Source of the DNA: Deltaproteobacteria bacterium
Lineage (GTDB): Bacteria > Bdellovibrionota_B > Oligoflexia > Oligoflexales > Bog-1112
Assembly (NCBI GenBank): GCA_020635195.1
Contig: JACKAG010000020.1
Coordinates: 1 to 34,762, forward strand
DNA length: 34,762 nt
Direction of reading: 5' to 3'
How positions within the stretch are numbered: position 1 is the stretch's first letter; each line of letters opens with the position of its first letter. The position numbers and the translations under genes are program-made. The notes beneath the pieces were generated by a model, which saw only the letters and a list, made by a program, of their open reading frames with translations, ran no database searches and had not been told where the DNA came from. Positions 1-7,982 of this stretch are shown piece by piece.

Positions 1-91
1 AAATGATGGAAGTGTTTTAGCGGAAAAGATTGTCAGTGATAAGAAGTCATACGAATACAATATTTACAGAATACATCATTTTTTTTGCAGA

Positions 92-107
92 TCAGGATTC
101 ATCCTGA
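92..107. other. Stem-loop downstream of maf
   Basis: A perfect 7-bp inverted repeat (TCAGGAT, 2-nt loop, ATCCTGA) lies about 40 bases beyond the maf stop codon. No T-tract follows it on the minus strand, so it is not a convincing intrinsic terminator. It may protect the 3' end of the priA-clpP-ABC-tsaC-maf transcript. The rest of 1-145 is AT-rich and shows no gene. Confidence 0.3.
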
Positions 108-145
108 CATTTGCATGGTCATCTTAAAAAATAGATGGAAGTCAG

Positions 146-751
146 TTAAGGTTTTTGGCTTATCTGATCAAGCATCTCTTTTAATTCGGTCAGCGGTAGT
201 CCTACGACGTTTGTGTAAGAACCCATAATTTCCCGGATCAGACAGGCTCCATAGCCCTGAATGCCGTAAGATCCGGCTTTGTCCAGAGGTTCTCCTGTCC
301 GGATATAACGGCGAATTTCTTCATCATCCATATGTTTTATCGTGACATGAGTTGATCCTATATGAGTGTGGTATTCTGTTTCTTTATCATAAAGGACAGA
401 GGCGACGCAGAGTCCTGTCAGGACCAGGTGGGTTTGTCCGGAGATTTTCCGGAGCATCGCATATGCATGCTCTTCGTTTTCTGGTTTCTGAAGAATTTCC
501 TGATTCAGAACAACAATGGTATCCGCTCCGATCACCAGATACTTTATGTCCGGCCTTTTGGTTAATAAGGAAGCAGAGGAAGCGGCTTTCCCCCGTGCAT
601 TTCTGAGGACATATTCTCCTGGAGTCTCTCCGGAGTTTAATTTTTCTTCAAAATCTGGTTTCAGTACCTCAAAATCAAGATGAAGGCTCGCAAGAAGATC
701 CTGTCGTCTTGGAGATGAGCTGGCCAGAACATATCTGATTGACGAATTCAT
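146..751 (-). CDS. maf: Maf-family nucleoside triphosphate pyrophosphatase
   Basis: The 201-residue protein matches the Maf/YhdE/YceF family, cytoplasmic pyrophosphatases that hydrolyse non-canonical or methylated dNTP/UTP to monophosphates. The N-terminal SSSPRR motif (residues 12-17), the GADTIVV strand near residue 75 and GEPLDKAGSYGIQG near residue 152 (with the DKAGSYG core) are all present, and the length is normal for the family. The ATG is preceded by AAGGA nine bases upstream. It is the last gene of a minus-strand run and starts only 3 bases after the tsaC stop, so translation is probably coupled. The subfamily (dTTP/UTP or m7GTP type) cannot be fixed by eye. Confidence 0.93.
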   Translation of the reverse strand: MNSSIRYVLASSSPRRQDLLASLHLDFEVLKPDFEEKLNSGETPGEYVLRNARGKAASSASLLTKRPDIKYLVIGADTIVVLNQEILQKPENEEHAYAMLRKISGQTHLVLTGLCVASVLYDKETEYHTHIGSTHVTIKHMDDEEIRRYIRTGEPLDKAGSYGIQGYGACLIREIMGSYTNVVGLPLTELKEMLDQISQKP

Positions 752-754
752 AGT

Positions 755-1414
755 TTATATCCTTTTTTTACTTTGATTTGTATCGAAAGATGACTCTTCC
801 CATAGGCGCAGAATCGTATTCTGGTCGACAGCTCCAGCCCTGAGTATCTCAGGGCTGGAGCTGTCCTGGTATAAGCGGATCACAGTTGATGGCTGTTTGT
901 TTCCGGAGGGCGCATCGCAAGATATCAGCTCCGGAATAAAAACATTGCTGTTTCGGACTGCTTTTTTTGCATCTTCCCATGTGATGGCAGGAGCTTCTCC
1001 GCTTATATTAACGCTGCTTGTTGGAAAAGGGCTATTGATCTGTTGTAAGATATCTCTCATCCAGTACAACGTTTCCGGCCAGTCCGGGAACCTAAGAGCC
1101 AGTTCGCCCCTTTCTGAAAGAAGAAGGGGTGGAGCTTTCTCTGAGGCTTTTCTGATGACACTGACGGCTGAAGGCCATATTTTGCTGAGAAAGAGAGACT
1201 CTCTGGCTGTCAGGGGCGACCACCAGCAGCTGGCCTGAGACAGATCTGCAATCAGACTGATGACAGGTTTATTTTCCGGTCTCTGTTTGAAACGGTATAA
1301 TGCCTGCAATGCATCCGGGATTTCCGGATGAAAACTCACCCCAGGAATGGTGTCTGTCGGATGCAGGCACAGCTGTCCTGTACGCCAGGCTTGTAGGAAC
1401 TTATCTGTGTTCAT
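755..1414 (-). CDS. tsaC: L-threonylcarbamoyladenylate synthase (Sua5/YciO/YrdC family)
   Basis: This enzyme makes threonylcarbamoyl-AMP from threonine, bicarbonate and ATP, the first step of the tRNA t6A37 modification. Visible family motifs are HPTDTIPGVSF (residues 18-28), a KQRPENKPV segment near residues 43-51 that fits the ATP/threonine site, the SSVNISGE strand, and a C-terminal PSTVIRL ... ILRAGAV signature. The open frame extends 45 codons further upstream, but I chose the ATG at 1412-1414 because AAAGGG sits 7 bases before it. This gives 219 residues, TsaC-like without the extra Sua5 C-terminal domain. The product could be the YciO paralogue, which is harder to exclude. It lies 41 bases after the ABC gene and just before maf. 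Confidence 0.85.
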   Translation of the reverse strand: MNTDKFLQAWRTGQLCLHPTDTIPGVSFHPEIPDALQALYRFKQRPENKPVISLIADLSQASCWWSPLTARESLFLSKIWPSAVSVIRKASEKAPPLLLSERGELALRFPDWPETLYWMRDILQQINSPFPTSSVNISGEAPAITWEDAKKAVRNSNVFIPELISCDAPSGNKQPSTVIRLYQDSSSPEILRAGAVDQNTILRLWEESSFDTNQSKKRI

Positions 1415-1455
1415 TGTGTGCCCTTTTCTGTCAGAAGACAGATTTTTTGTTAGAT

Positions 1456-3261
1456 TCATGAGGAAATCAAGTGGCCTTCCTGCAAAGTAAGGATATGATC
1501 TGCAATGCTGAGTGCCGTTGGTCGGTGGGCAATCATGATGATACAGCATCCCCGTTGTTTCATTTCTTTAAGAGAAGCATAAATTTTCTGTTCTGCTTCA
1601 GGGTCAAGAGCTGAGGTCCCTTCATCGAATAAAAGAACAGAAAAATCATGATAAAACACTCTTGCCAGGAAGATTCTCTGGATCTGTCCTCCGGACAGTC
1701 CGGAACCTTCTTGCATAGGGTTATGCAGGATGCCGTCATGCAGAGCCATAATCTCATCAGAGAGGCCGGCTTTTCTGAGGGAGCTCTGGACTCTCTGATG
1801 ATCTGCTCTGAGATCCGGATATGCAATGTTTTCTGCAATGTTTGCATTCATCAACAGCGGCAGCTGGGGCATGTACCCTGTCCGTTGTTTTGTCTTATGT
1901 ATCGTGCCACTGTCAGGAGAGATGAGCCCAAGCAGCGCCTGAAAGAGAGTGCTTTTGCCTGCTCCGGAGGGGCCTGTGATGCAATAAATAAAGCCCTTGC
2001 GGAACTTGTATTCAAAGGATTGAAGGGCTGCTTGTGACATGCCAGGGTGGCGGATGGTCAGATTGTGGCAGCTAATAAGAACGTCGTGCCCCTCCTTCTC
2101 TATCCCCTCATGAAGATGGTGGCCATCATCGCCATCACTGACGCTGAGCCGTTTTCCTGACCCGGATTGGCTCAGAAAGCGGCTCAGCGTCAGTAAGCGG
2201 ATGACTGCGGCAGATCCTTCACGGTTGCTGTTAAAGTAACGTCCGACCATAGAGGCCGATTGTGAAACCATTGCCAGAGTCGAAAAAAAAGAAACGGCAA
2301 CAGCTCCTGATAATTCTCCGGCACGGATGTCTCTGAAGGCAAGGGCCAGAATTGCGCTGACAGCTGTAAAGGCTGTGCATTCTATCACAGGGCTGGTCCT
2401 CGCCCGGACGCGCGCTGCCCGCAGGAAGTGCTGGTTTAGTTTTGTGGTTTGTTTCTGCATCCCCGAAATTTCAAGAACTTCTGTTCCATAATGTTTAATT
2501 GTTTCAATGCCAAGAAGTCGCTGCTGAAGCCATTCGGTCAGATCTGAATAATCCGATAATGCTCTGGAAGCTCGTTTTTTCAGTTTTTTGCCCAGTTGTT
2601 TCATCATAGCAATCAAAGGGATGATGCAGAAAAAAAAGATCAGGAATAATTTGATTGACAGGGCCATCAAAACTCCAGCCATCAGGATCAGCTGGCATAA
2701 TTCCCGTGGGAGTCCTCCGTAAAAATGAACGAAGTACTCTCGTGTCAGGCGAATATCTGTGGTCAGATGGGCCGATAAATCAGATTCGACTTTACGTCCT
2801 TCTGCGCTACGCCGGGCAGCAGGGCTCAGATGTAAAAAAGCGTTCATCAGATCCCGGCGAATATCCTGTGAGATGAGCTCCCCGCTTCTTTCCCATAAAA
2901 AACTCTGGCTGCTATAGAGTAGCGCTTTCAGACTTGCGAGAATTGCCAGTGCAGGTGGTAATGCTATGATGAGCTCCTGGCGTTTCAGTCCTTCCTTTGA
3001 AGATAAAAGCCTTATCCATGAGCCGAGCCTGTCTCCGAACAGAGTGTGGAAGCTCAGAAAAGACTCTCCATCATGATCCAGCAGAAGCTGCATAGCCGGG
3101 CCGCTCATGGTTGTAATCAGTGAGGCGACCAGACCAAGGGCAAGAGCACAAAGCCAGGCACAGAGGATGCTGCGCCACCATGGCAGGCAATAATGTCTAA
3201 GGTATGCAGACTCACCAGAATGGACCGCTGTTGTTCTGAAAGAAGTTTGATTTTTTCGCAT
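1456..3261 (-). CDS. ABC transporter, fused permease and ATPase (MsbA/lipid-exporter type)
   Basis: A 601-residue half-transporter of the type IV exporter fold. The N-terminal part has hydrophobic segments around residues 30-52, 98-120, 188-222 and 295-340. The C-terminal nucleotide-binding domain has Walker A GPSGAGKST (430-438), signature LSGGQ (522-526), Walker B VLLFDE (542-547) and the switch His in AHR (579). It would work as an inner-membrane homodimer; MsbA-like lipid or polysaccharide export is an inference from architecture, and peptide or drug export is equally possible. The linker near residues 363-392 is rich in Ser, Gly, Asp and His. The ATG has only a weak GGAA ahead of it. It lies between clpP and tsaC with short gaps and is probably part of the same transcript. 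Confidence 0.85.
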   Translation of the reverse strand: MRKNQTSFRTTAVHSGESAYLRHYCLPWWRSILCAWLCALALGLVASLITTMSGPAMQLLLDHDGESFLSFHTLFGDRLGSWIRLLSSKEGLKRQELIIALPPALAILASLKALLYSSQSFLWERSGELISQDIRRDLMNAFLHLSPAARRSAEGRKVESDLSAHLTTDIRLTREYFVHFYGGLPRELCQLILMAGVLMALSIKLFLIFFFCIIPLIAMMKQLGKKLKKRASRALSDYSDLTEWLQQRLLGIETIKHYGTEVLEISGMQKQTTKLNQHFLRAARVRARTSPVIECTAFTAVSAILALAFRDIRAGELSGAVAVSFFSTLAMVSQSASMVGRYFNSNREGSAAVIRLLTLSRFLSQSGSGKRLSVSDGDDGHHLHEGIEKEGHDVLISCHNLTIRHPGMSQAALQSFEYKFRKGFIYCITGPSGAGKSTLFQALLGLISPDSGTIHKTKQRTGYMPQLPLLMNANIAENIAYPDLRADHQRVQSSLRKAGLSDEIMALHDGILHNPMQEGSGLSGGQIQRIFLARVFYHDFSVLLFDEGTSALDPEAEQKIYASLKEMKQRGCCIIMIAHRPTALSIADHILTLQEGHLISS

Positions 3262-3343
3262 GTCATTCCGACAGCAGCTATGACCGGAACAACTTTTCGC
3301 ATATCTGTCCGGCTTTGTCTGCGGTTAAAAGATCAGAGTGATG

Positions 3344-3967
3344 TCAGGCAAGTTCCTTTCGGGAATGAATAATTTTACCAATCAGCCCATATTCCAGGCT
3401 TTCTGTTGCAGACATCCAGTAGTCCCGGACGGTGTCTTCTTCAACCCTGATGATATCCTGCTTGCAGGCATCTGCCAGCATATGGTTGATTTTTTCCCTG
3501 GTTTTGAGGATCTGGGTTGCGGTTATTTCAATGTCTGAGGCCTGCCCATAGACCTGTCCTGATATCAGGGGCTGGTGTATCAGGAATCTGGAGTTTGGAA
3601 ATGCCAGCCTTCGCTCAGCCGGGACCGCAACGTTAATGATCGTTGCGATGCTGGCGCACAGGCCAGCTGTGATCATATAAACAGGGGAGTTGATGAAACG
3701 AACCGTATCATAAATGGCGAAGCCGCTGTTAACTTCTCCACCTGGACTGTTGATGTATAAATAAATCGGCTTGTTGCTGCTGGCATCCAGATTCAGCAAG
3801 TCGCTGACCAGCTGCTTTGCTGTTCGGGCACCTACGGCCTCTGAGAGGATGAGTGTCCTGCTTTCCATTAGGCGGGACTCTCTGAGTTGGTCCATAAGTT
3901 CAGATGTGGTGTCCCGATGGTTCAGGATTTTGTTCTCTGCCTTCGTAGTTTCCTGATGATGTTTCAT
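3344..3967 (-). CDS. clpP: ATP-dependent Clp protease proteolytic subunit
   Basis: ClpP is the serine peptidase core that works with ClpX or ClpA to degrade unfolded and tagged proteins. The catalytic triad is readable as Ser106 (CASIA), His131 (FLIHQPL) and Asp178 (EEDTVRD). The oxyanion-loop YINSPGG is at 71-77, and GQASDIEI with YGLIGKI match family signatures. I chose the ATG at 3965-3967, 17 codons inside the longest frame, because AAGGGAAG lies just upstream; the protein is then 207 residues, a normal ClpP size. The region around the serine (TAGLCASIATI) is more divergent than usual, so a specialised paralogue is possible. Neither clpX nor tig is adjacent; priA is upstream and an ABC exporter downstream. 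Confidence 0.92.
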   Translation of the reverse strand: MKHHQETTKAENKILNHRDTTSELMDQLRESRLMESRTLILSEAVGARTAKQLVSDLLNLDASSNKPIYLYINSPGGEVNSGFAIYDTVRFINSPVYMITAGLCASIATIINVAVPAERRLAFPNSRFLIHQPLISGQVYGQASDIEITATQILKTREKINHMLADACKQDIIRVEEDTVRDYWMSATESLEYGLIGKIIHSRKELA

Positions 3968-4107
3968 GGAGTCTTCCCTTGGATGTCCAGGCTGTCCTGA
4001 TAACGATCTGTCAAACAAATCCCGGGTCGTCAGTTTTGTCAGTTGCTTTGCTAAGGCTGTGACTGAACTCTTCCCTGATCTCCTCTGCCGGAGATATACT
4101 GTCCTAT

Positions 4108-6477
4108 TTAAATCAGGCTTTGGGGATCGACGTCAATGCTTAGGCGAATGTCGCTACTGGCGCGTGGCATCTGATCTCTCACCAGAGCGCACAGTTCCCT
4201 GAGTTTTTTATAATCGGGCAGAGCTGAGCTGAAAAGAATCAGGCGACGATAACGTTTGCTGACTCGCTCGATCGGGGGGGGGTAAGGGCCTAAGACTCTG
4301 AGTTTATACGAAAGGTCTGAGCGTTGGCTACGGATTTCCCGGATGTTCTGGGTCAGCTTTGCACATGTTGCGTCAAGCTTTCCGGGGTCTGTCGCGCTGA
4401 GTTCGAACAGGATGATTTTTCCATAGGGTGGATATTCGTGTGTTTTTCTGAAAAGGAGCTCTTTATCAGCAAACCGGACAAAATCATGTTGAATCGCCGC
4501 CTGAATGAGTTCCTGTTGAGGCTCTCTGGTTTCCAGCAAAAATCTTCCGGGTTTTTGTCCCCGGCCGCTTCTTCCTGCCGTCTGAACAATGAGTTGAAAA
4601 ACCCTCTCCCCGGAACGAAAATCCGGAAGATTCAGCATCTGATCAGTATCCAGCAAGACACTCAGAGTGACCTCCGGAAAATCATGGCCTTTTGCCAGCA
4701 TCTGAGTCCCCGCCAGAATGTCGATCTGTTTATCCCGAAACTGCTCCAGAATGCCTGCGATGGCATCGGATTTTGTGGTGGTATCGGAATCAACCCGGAC
4801 AATTCTGGCTGCAGGAAAGGTCTCCTGTAGTATTGCCTCCGTTTTCTGAGAACCCTGTCCCATTGCAATCAGAGGCCTGTCCGGAAATTTTTCCCGGAGC
4901 GTTTTCAGGCTGATGCGAAATCCGCAGTGATGGCACATCAGCATCATCCGGTTTTTATGCAGAGTCAGGCTGACACTGCATGCTTCGCAGGAAACCGGAG
5001 CTTTTTTTGCCGGATCAAAAAGGTATCCTGCGTAGCCTCTTTTATTGACCAGAATGATAGCCTGTTCTTTTTGCTGAAGGATTTGCCGGATAGCCTCTTT
5101 AATTTCAAGAGGAAGGGATTCAGGTTCCGGGGATGGAGACAGATCGCCTTCCCGGTTAATCCACTGCCCGACAGACGGCGGGATATTCTGGCCGCTGACA
5201 AGACTGACCTCCGGAAGGCAAAAGGTTCCGACTCGCTTTGTCATTTCACACAGATGATAGCGTCCGTTTTGTGCGTTGAACCAGCTCTCCATAGATGGGG
5301 TGGCGGACCCCATGACCACCAGGGCCTTTTCCAGTCGCCCCCTCAGTACAGCAACATCTCTTGCATGGTAGCGGAAACCCTGGTGCTGTTTGTAACTATT
5401 GTCGTGTTCTTCATCTACAATGATTAGTTTCAGCTTGTTGAATGGAGCGAAAATTGCGGAGCGGGGTCCGATCAGGATCGTGACTTTTCCGGCCCTGGCG
5501 AGTTCAAGTTGTTCCCAGCGTTTTTGGTCACTCATCCCGGAGTGCACAACAGCAACTTCGCCAGGAAATCTCTCTTTAAAGATTCGGGTTGCCTGGGGGG
5601 TCAGAGAGATTTCGGGGACCAGAACCAGAGCCTGCTGTTTTTTCTGGTTGTCTGTATCTTGCCGGAGGATGCGGATCAGGCTAAGCCAGACTTCAGTTTT
5701 GCCTGATCCTGTAACCCCCCTTAGCAGAAATGGGCGTGAAGGGGCCTTCATTTCTCTGGAGATTGTTTTGACCACATGAAGTTGTTCTGAGCTGAGAGGT
5801 CGGGAAGGGAGATCATGGACAGCTTGGCTTTTCTGCTTTTTTTCCTGATTCTGTGACTCCGGATCTTTGATCTGACGAAAAACAGGATTTTTACTTTTTT
5901 CTTCCTGGATCAGATTGGCTCTTATAAGATCCTGATTTTCCGGGAAAAAACTTTCTTTTTCAGTGTCCTGAATTGATTTTTTGTAGTCGAGGCATTTTTT
6001 TCTGAAGGTTGTGCTGCTGAGCCCTTTTTCTATGGCCTGCCTGTTTTGAAAAACAAAGGTCAGGAGCCTTCCTTCAATAAGAGCCTGATCTTGCATTACT
6101 TGCTGCCCCTTATCGGTCAGGCGAACGCGCCCTGTTTTACGATAGCTGAGGGCTGCTGGTGTCATTGCCCGGAAGACCTCACCTGGCGGATGCATATAAT
6201 ATTGGGCCAACCAGGTCCCGAGTTCGAGTAGTGCAGGGCTGAGTATGGGCTCAGAGTCGATGACTTCATGGATGGGTTTTAGTTTGTATTTTTCCGGGAG
6301 ATGTTTCTTTAAGGAAGCAGAATATGGCCTACAGTCTGTGACAATTCCGGGCATGAACCTTGAGCCAAAGGGGGCGCGAACCCTGGATCCAGCCTGAACG
6401 GGAGCATGATATTGATAAGAAAAAGTTTGTGTGACAGGGCAGGAGATGGCAACTTCTATCAGAAACTGATCAGCCAT
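4108..6477 (-). CDS. priA: Primosomal protein N' (PriA) replication-restart helicase
   Basis: PriA is the superfamily 2 helicase that reloads the replisome at collapsed forks. In the 789-residue form starting MADQFLIEV, the N-terminal 3'-DNA-binding domain is followed by Walker A GVTGSGKT (254-261), the DEEH box (355-358) and the helicase C-terminal motifs ending in QTAGRSGRG. The frame is open 28 codons further, but the ATG at 6475-6477 is preceded by AAGAGG and matches the usual family start. Family members carry eight zinc-binding cysteines; here only CEAC (497, 500) and CHHC (515, 518) remain, so one of two zinc sites is lost (see findings). A hydrophilic Lys/Glu/Gln-rich insert (about 165-225) precedes the helicase. 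It leads the minus-strand run. Confidence 0.95.
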   Translation of the reverse strand: MADQFLIEVAISCPVTQTFSYQYHAPVQAGSRVRAPFGSRFMPGIVTDCRPYSASLKKHLPEKYKLKPIHEVIDSEPILSPALLELGTWLAQYYMHPPGEVFRAMTPAALSYRKTGRVRLTDKGQQVMQDQALIEGRLLTFVFQNRQAIEKGLSSTTFRKKCLDYKKSIQDTEKESFFPENQDLIRANLIQEEKSKNPVFRQIKDPESQNQEKKQKSQAVHDLPSRPLSSEQLHVVKTISREMKAPSRPFLLRGVTGSGKTEVWLSLIRILRQDTDNQKKQQALVLVPEISLTPQATRIFKERFPGEVAVVHSGMSDQKRWEQLELARAGKVTILIGPRSAIFAPFNKLKLIIVDEEHDNSYKQHQGFRYHARDVAVLRGRLEKALVVMGSATPSMESWFNAQNGRYHLCEMTKRVGTFCLPEVSLVSGQNIPPSVGQWINREGDLSPSPEPESLPLEIKEAIRQILQQKEQAIILVNKRGYAGYLFDPAKKAPVSCEACSVSLTLHKNRMMLMCHHCGFRISLKTLREKFPDRPLIAMGQGSQKTEAILQETFPAARIVRVDSDTTTKSDAIAGILEQFRDKQIDILAGTQMLAKGHDFPEVTLSVLLDTDQMLNLPDFRSGERVFQLIVQTAGRSGRGQKPGRFLLETREPQQELIQAAIQHDFVRFADKELLFRKTHEYPPYGKIILFELSATDPGKLDATCAKLTQNIREIRSQRSDLSYKLRVLGPYPPPIERVSKRYRRLILFSSALPDYKKLRELCALVRDQMPRASSDIRLSIDVDPQSLI

Positions 6478-6823
6478 CAGGAATACCTCTTTCCACCTGA
6501 TTTTGCAGGGTAGCTTACATGGTCTGTTCAACCCTCTGCCGGAAGCCTGGATTTTTAACACACTCCGGGCTTGCGGGATATGAAAAAATAGGGTAGAGAT
6601 TGCCGTTCGGATAAGTGGTTCTCATCCTCGGGCCCTGAGGGGGCCTTCCTGTAGAATTGATGGGCTTTGTAGGTACGGGAACCTCATTCTGGATAAAAGC
6701 TTGATCCAATGCGCCGTAAAACCTCGGTTTCAACGAGCCCTTTGCTGCTTTATCGTCAGATAAGTGGTGAAACCCATGAGGGGGCGTCTGAGAAGGCGTA
6801 AGTTATTGTAAACTGGAGGCACT
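6478..6823. other. Divergent priA/rpsR intergenic region
   Basis: This 346-base spacer separates divergent priA and rpsR and should hold both promoters, but I found no convincing -35/-10 pair. It contains an imperfect direct repeat: GATAAGTGGT at 6610-6619 and 6759-6768, each followed by GAGGGGGC (6637-6644 and 6778-6785). A minus-strand frame at 6515-6733 (TTG start, 72 Pro-rich codons) has only a weak AAAGGG upstream and no recognisable product, so I do not call it a gene. The rpsR ribosome-binding site GGAGG is at 6815-6819. Confidence 0.4.
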
Positions 6824-7291
6824 GTGAAGTCTGTTGCAAAGAAAAAAAGACGCCGTTTGCTGATGCGCCGTAAGCGCACACTCGACCCTAACCTGCTGAT
6901 TGATTATAAAAATCCAGAGGTCCTGAAACGCTTTATTACCGACAGGGGCAAGATTATCCCCCGGCGTATCTCGGGAGCAACATCAGCCCAGCAGCGTAAA
7001 ATCACTCTGGCGATTAAGCGGGCAAGGTTTCTTGCATTGATCCCATCTTCATCCACTCATGAAGTCGAGCGGGGTTTTGCCGGTGAAATGCAGGCAGTCG
7101 CTCAGACATTTGCGGCGGCTTCTCTCAGAGGTCGAAGCAGAGATGGTGGACGTGAAGGACGTGAAGGACGTGAAGGACGTGAAGGACGTGAAGGACGTGA
7201 AGGACGTGAAGGACGTCATGAATCGCGAGGTGGAGATAAAAGCCAGGCGTTTCGCAACGAATCAAAACTGACCGAAAAAACAGAAAGATAA
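6824..7291 (+). CDS. rpsR: 30S ribosomal protein bS18 with repetitive C-terminal extension
   Basis: Residues 1-75 match bS18, a primary small-subunit protein that pairs with bS6: a basic N-terminus, IDYKNPEVLKRFITDRGKI (26-44), IPRRISGATSAQQRKI and the conserved IKRARFLALIP end of the family. Most bS18 proteins stop there; this one has about 80 more residues, including a run of Gly-Arg-Glu triplets (109-129) and a polar basic tail. The start is GTG, with GGAGG four bases upstream. The gene opens a plus-strand ribosomal group (rpsR-rpmB-small basic protein-rpsT). The usual neighbours rpsF and rplI are absent. What the tail does is unknown; an RNA- or ribosome-contacting flexible arm is an inference from composition. 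Confidence 0.92.
   Translation: MKSVAKKKRRRLLMRRKRTLDPNLLIDYKNPEVLKRFITDRGKIIPRRISGATSAQQRKITLAIKRARFLALIPSSSTHEVERGFAGEMQAVAQTFAAASLRGRSRDGGREGREGREGREGREGREGREGRHESRGGDKSQAFRNESKLTEKTER
7148..7216 (+). repeat. Tandem 9-bp repeat within rpsR
   Basis: Seven perfect copies of GGACGTGAA run from 7148 to 7210, followed by a partial copy (GGACGT) to 7216. In the rpsR frame each copy codes Gly-Arg-Glu. Because the unit is 9 bases long, copy-number changes keep the frame, so the tail length can vary without destroying S18. Confidence 0.97.
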
Positions 7292-7303
7292 ACGGGAGCC
7301 GAA

Positions 7304-7534
7304 ATGTCGAGAAGATGTCAATTATCAGGGAAAAAGGCTCAGGTCGGGCATCGGGTTTCTCACTCGAATATCAAAACGAAGCATCGTTTTTTACCTAACC
7401 TTCAGAAGAAGCGTTGCTGGTCTGTCGCGATGAAGAAGTTTGTTACGCTCAGAATCAGCGCAGCTGCCCTGAGAACCGTGGATAAAATTGGTCTGGATGC
7501 GTATGCAAAACAGGCCGGATTAACGATCAGATAA
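7304..7534 (+). CDS. rpmB: 50S ribosomal protein bL28
   Basis: A 76-residue basic protein that matches bL28 along its length: the N-terminal SRRCQLSGKKAQVGHRVSHS, then the KTKHRFLPNLQKKR segment and the KFVTLRISAAALRTVDKIGL segment typical of the family. GGGAG lies 7 bases before the ATG. It begins 12 bases after the rpsR stop, so the two are co-transcribed. The rpmG gene, often paired with rpmB, is not here. Confidence 0.95.
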   Translation: MSRRCQLSGKKAQVGHRVSHSNIKTKHRFLPNLQKKRCWSVAMKKFVTLRISAAALRTVDKIGLDAYAKQAGLTIR

Positions 7535-7550
7535 TAGGGGGCGGATTGAC

Positions 7551-7661
7551 ATGGGGCGTGGAGATAATCGCTTGACTCGTAAGGTTCGCAGACGTCGGGC
7601 TCAGTCAAAAAAGAAAGCAGCACTTAGCAAAAGGCGTGACACTCAGGAAAAGGCTTCCTGA
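7551..7661 (+). CDS. Small basic protein, possible bTHX-like ribosomal protein
   Basis: A 36-residue, strongly basic protein (MGRGDNRLTRKVRRRRAQ at the N-terminus) encoded between rpmB and rpsT. A purine-rich AGGGGGCGG sequence lies before its ATG, and the spacing to rpmB is only 16 bases. The start MGRGDNR resembles the MGKGDRRTRRGK start of the small ribosomal protein bTHX known from Thermus, but the remainder (Lys/Arg/Ala-rich, no Gly-Ser-Tyr-Gly segment) does not match it. Location, length and charge support a ribosome-associated role; the family assignment is tentative. It may instead belong to another family of tiny basic proteins. Confidence 0.6.
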   Translation: MGRGDNRLTRKVRRRRAQSKKKAALSKRRDTQEKAS

Positions 7662-7712
7662 GTTATTGCCTGAATTTTTTAATGTAACGTTTAATAAAGT
7701 TTGAGGTTGTCT

Positions 7713-7982
7713 GTGGCAAACCATAAATCAGCAGAAAAAAGAGCCCGGCAGGACGTAAAAAAACGGGATCGCAATAAGAGTTATCTTTCCGGAGTCAGGA
7801 CGAGTCTGAAGGGTTTCCGGATCGCTCTGGACAAGGGTGATATGGACGCGGCTACCAGCTCCTTTAACAGGGCTCAGGCATCTTTGGGAAAAGCTGTGGC
7901 TAAGGGCATTGTCCATAAAAATGCTGCATCACGTAAGATTGGCCGTATGGCGCGATCGCTTAAGGCGATTGCTCAATCATAA
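7713..7982 (+). CDS. rpsT: 30S ribosomal protein bS20
   Basis: bS20 is a primary 16S rRNA-binding three-helix protein. The sequence begins ANHKSAEKRARQ, continues KKRDRNKSYLSGVRT and has the KGIVHKNAASRKIGRMARSL end typical of the family; length is 89 residues. The true start is taken as the GTG at 7713-7715, because it places the conserved ANHKSA at the N-terminus and GAGG lies just upstream; an in-frame TTG at 7701 would add four atypical residues. It is the last gene of the ribosomal group. A GTG start is shared with rpsR at the head of the group. Confidence 0.95.
   Translation: MANHKSAEKRARQDVKKRDRNKSYLSGVRTSLKGFRIALDKGDMDAATSSFNRAQASLGKAVAKGIVHKNAASRKIGRMARSLKAIAQS

Noticed and set aside
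897..1238. Plus-strand frame opposite tsaC.
   Set aside because: Antisense shadow of a well-supported gene.
6515..6733. A 72-codon minus-strand frame between priA and rpsR.
   Set aside because: TTG start with a weak ribosome-binding site, no recognisable product, and a Pro-rich composition that could arise by chance in a spacer.
6601..6790. The GATAAGTGGT direct repeats before rpsR as a mobile-element trace or operator.
   Set aside because: Only 10 bases match, the spacing to the second block differs (27 and 19 bases), and there are no flanking repeats.
7059..7271. An overlapping frame in rpsR that reads Val-Lys-Asp repeats.
   Set aside because: It is a second frame of the 9-bp tandem repeat inside rpsR; the S18 frame is clearly the coding one.
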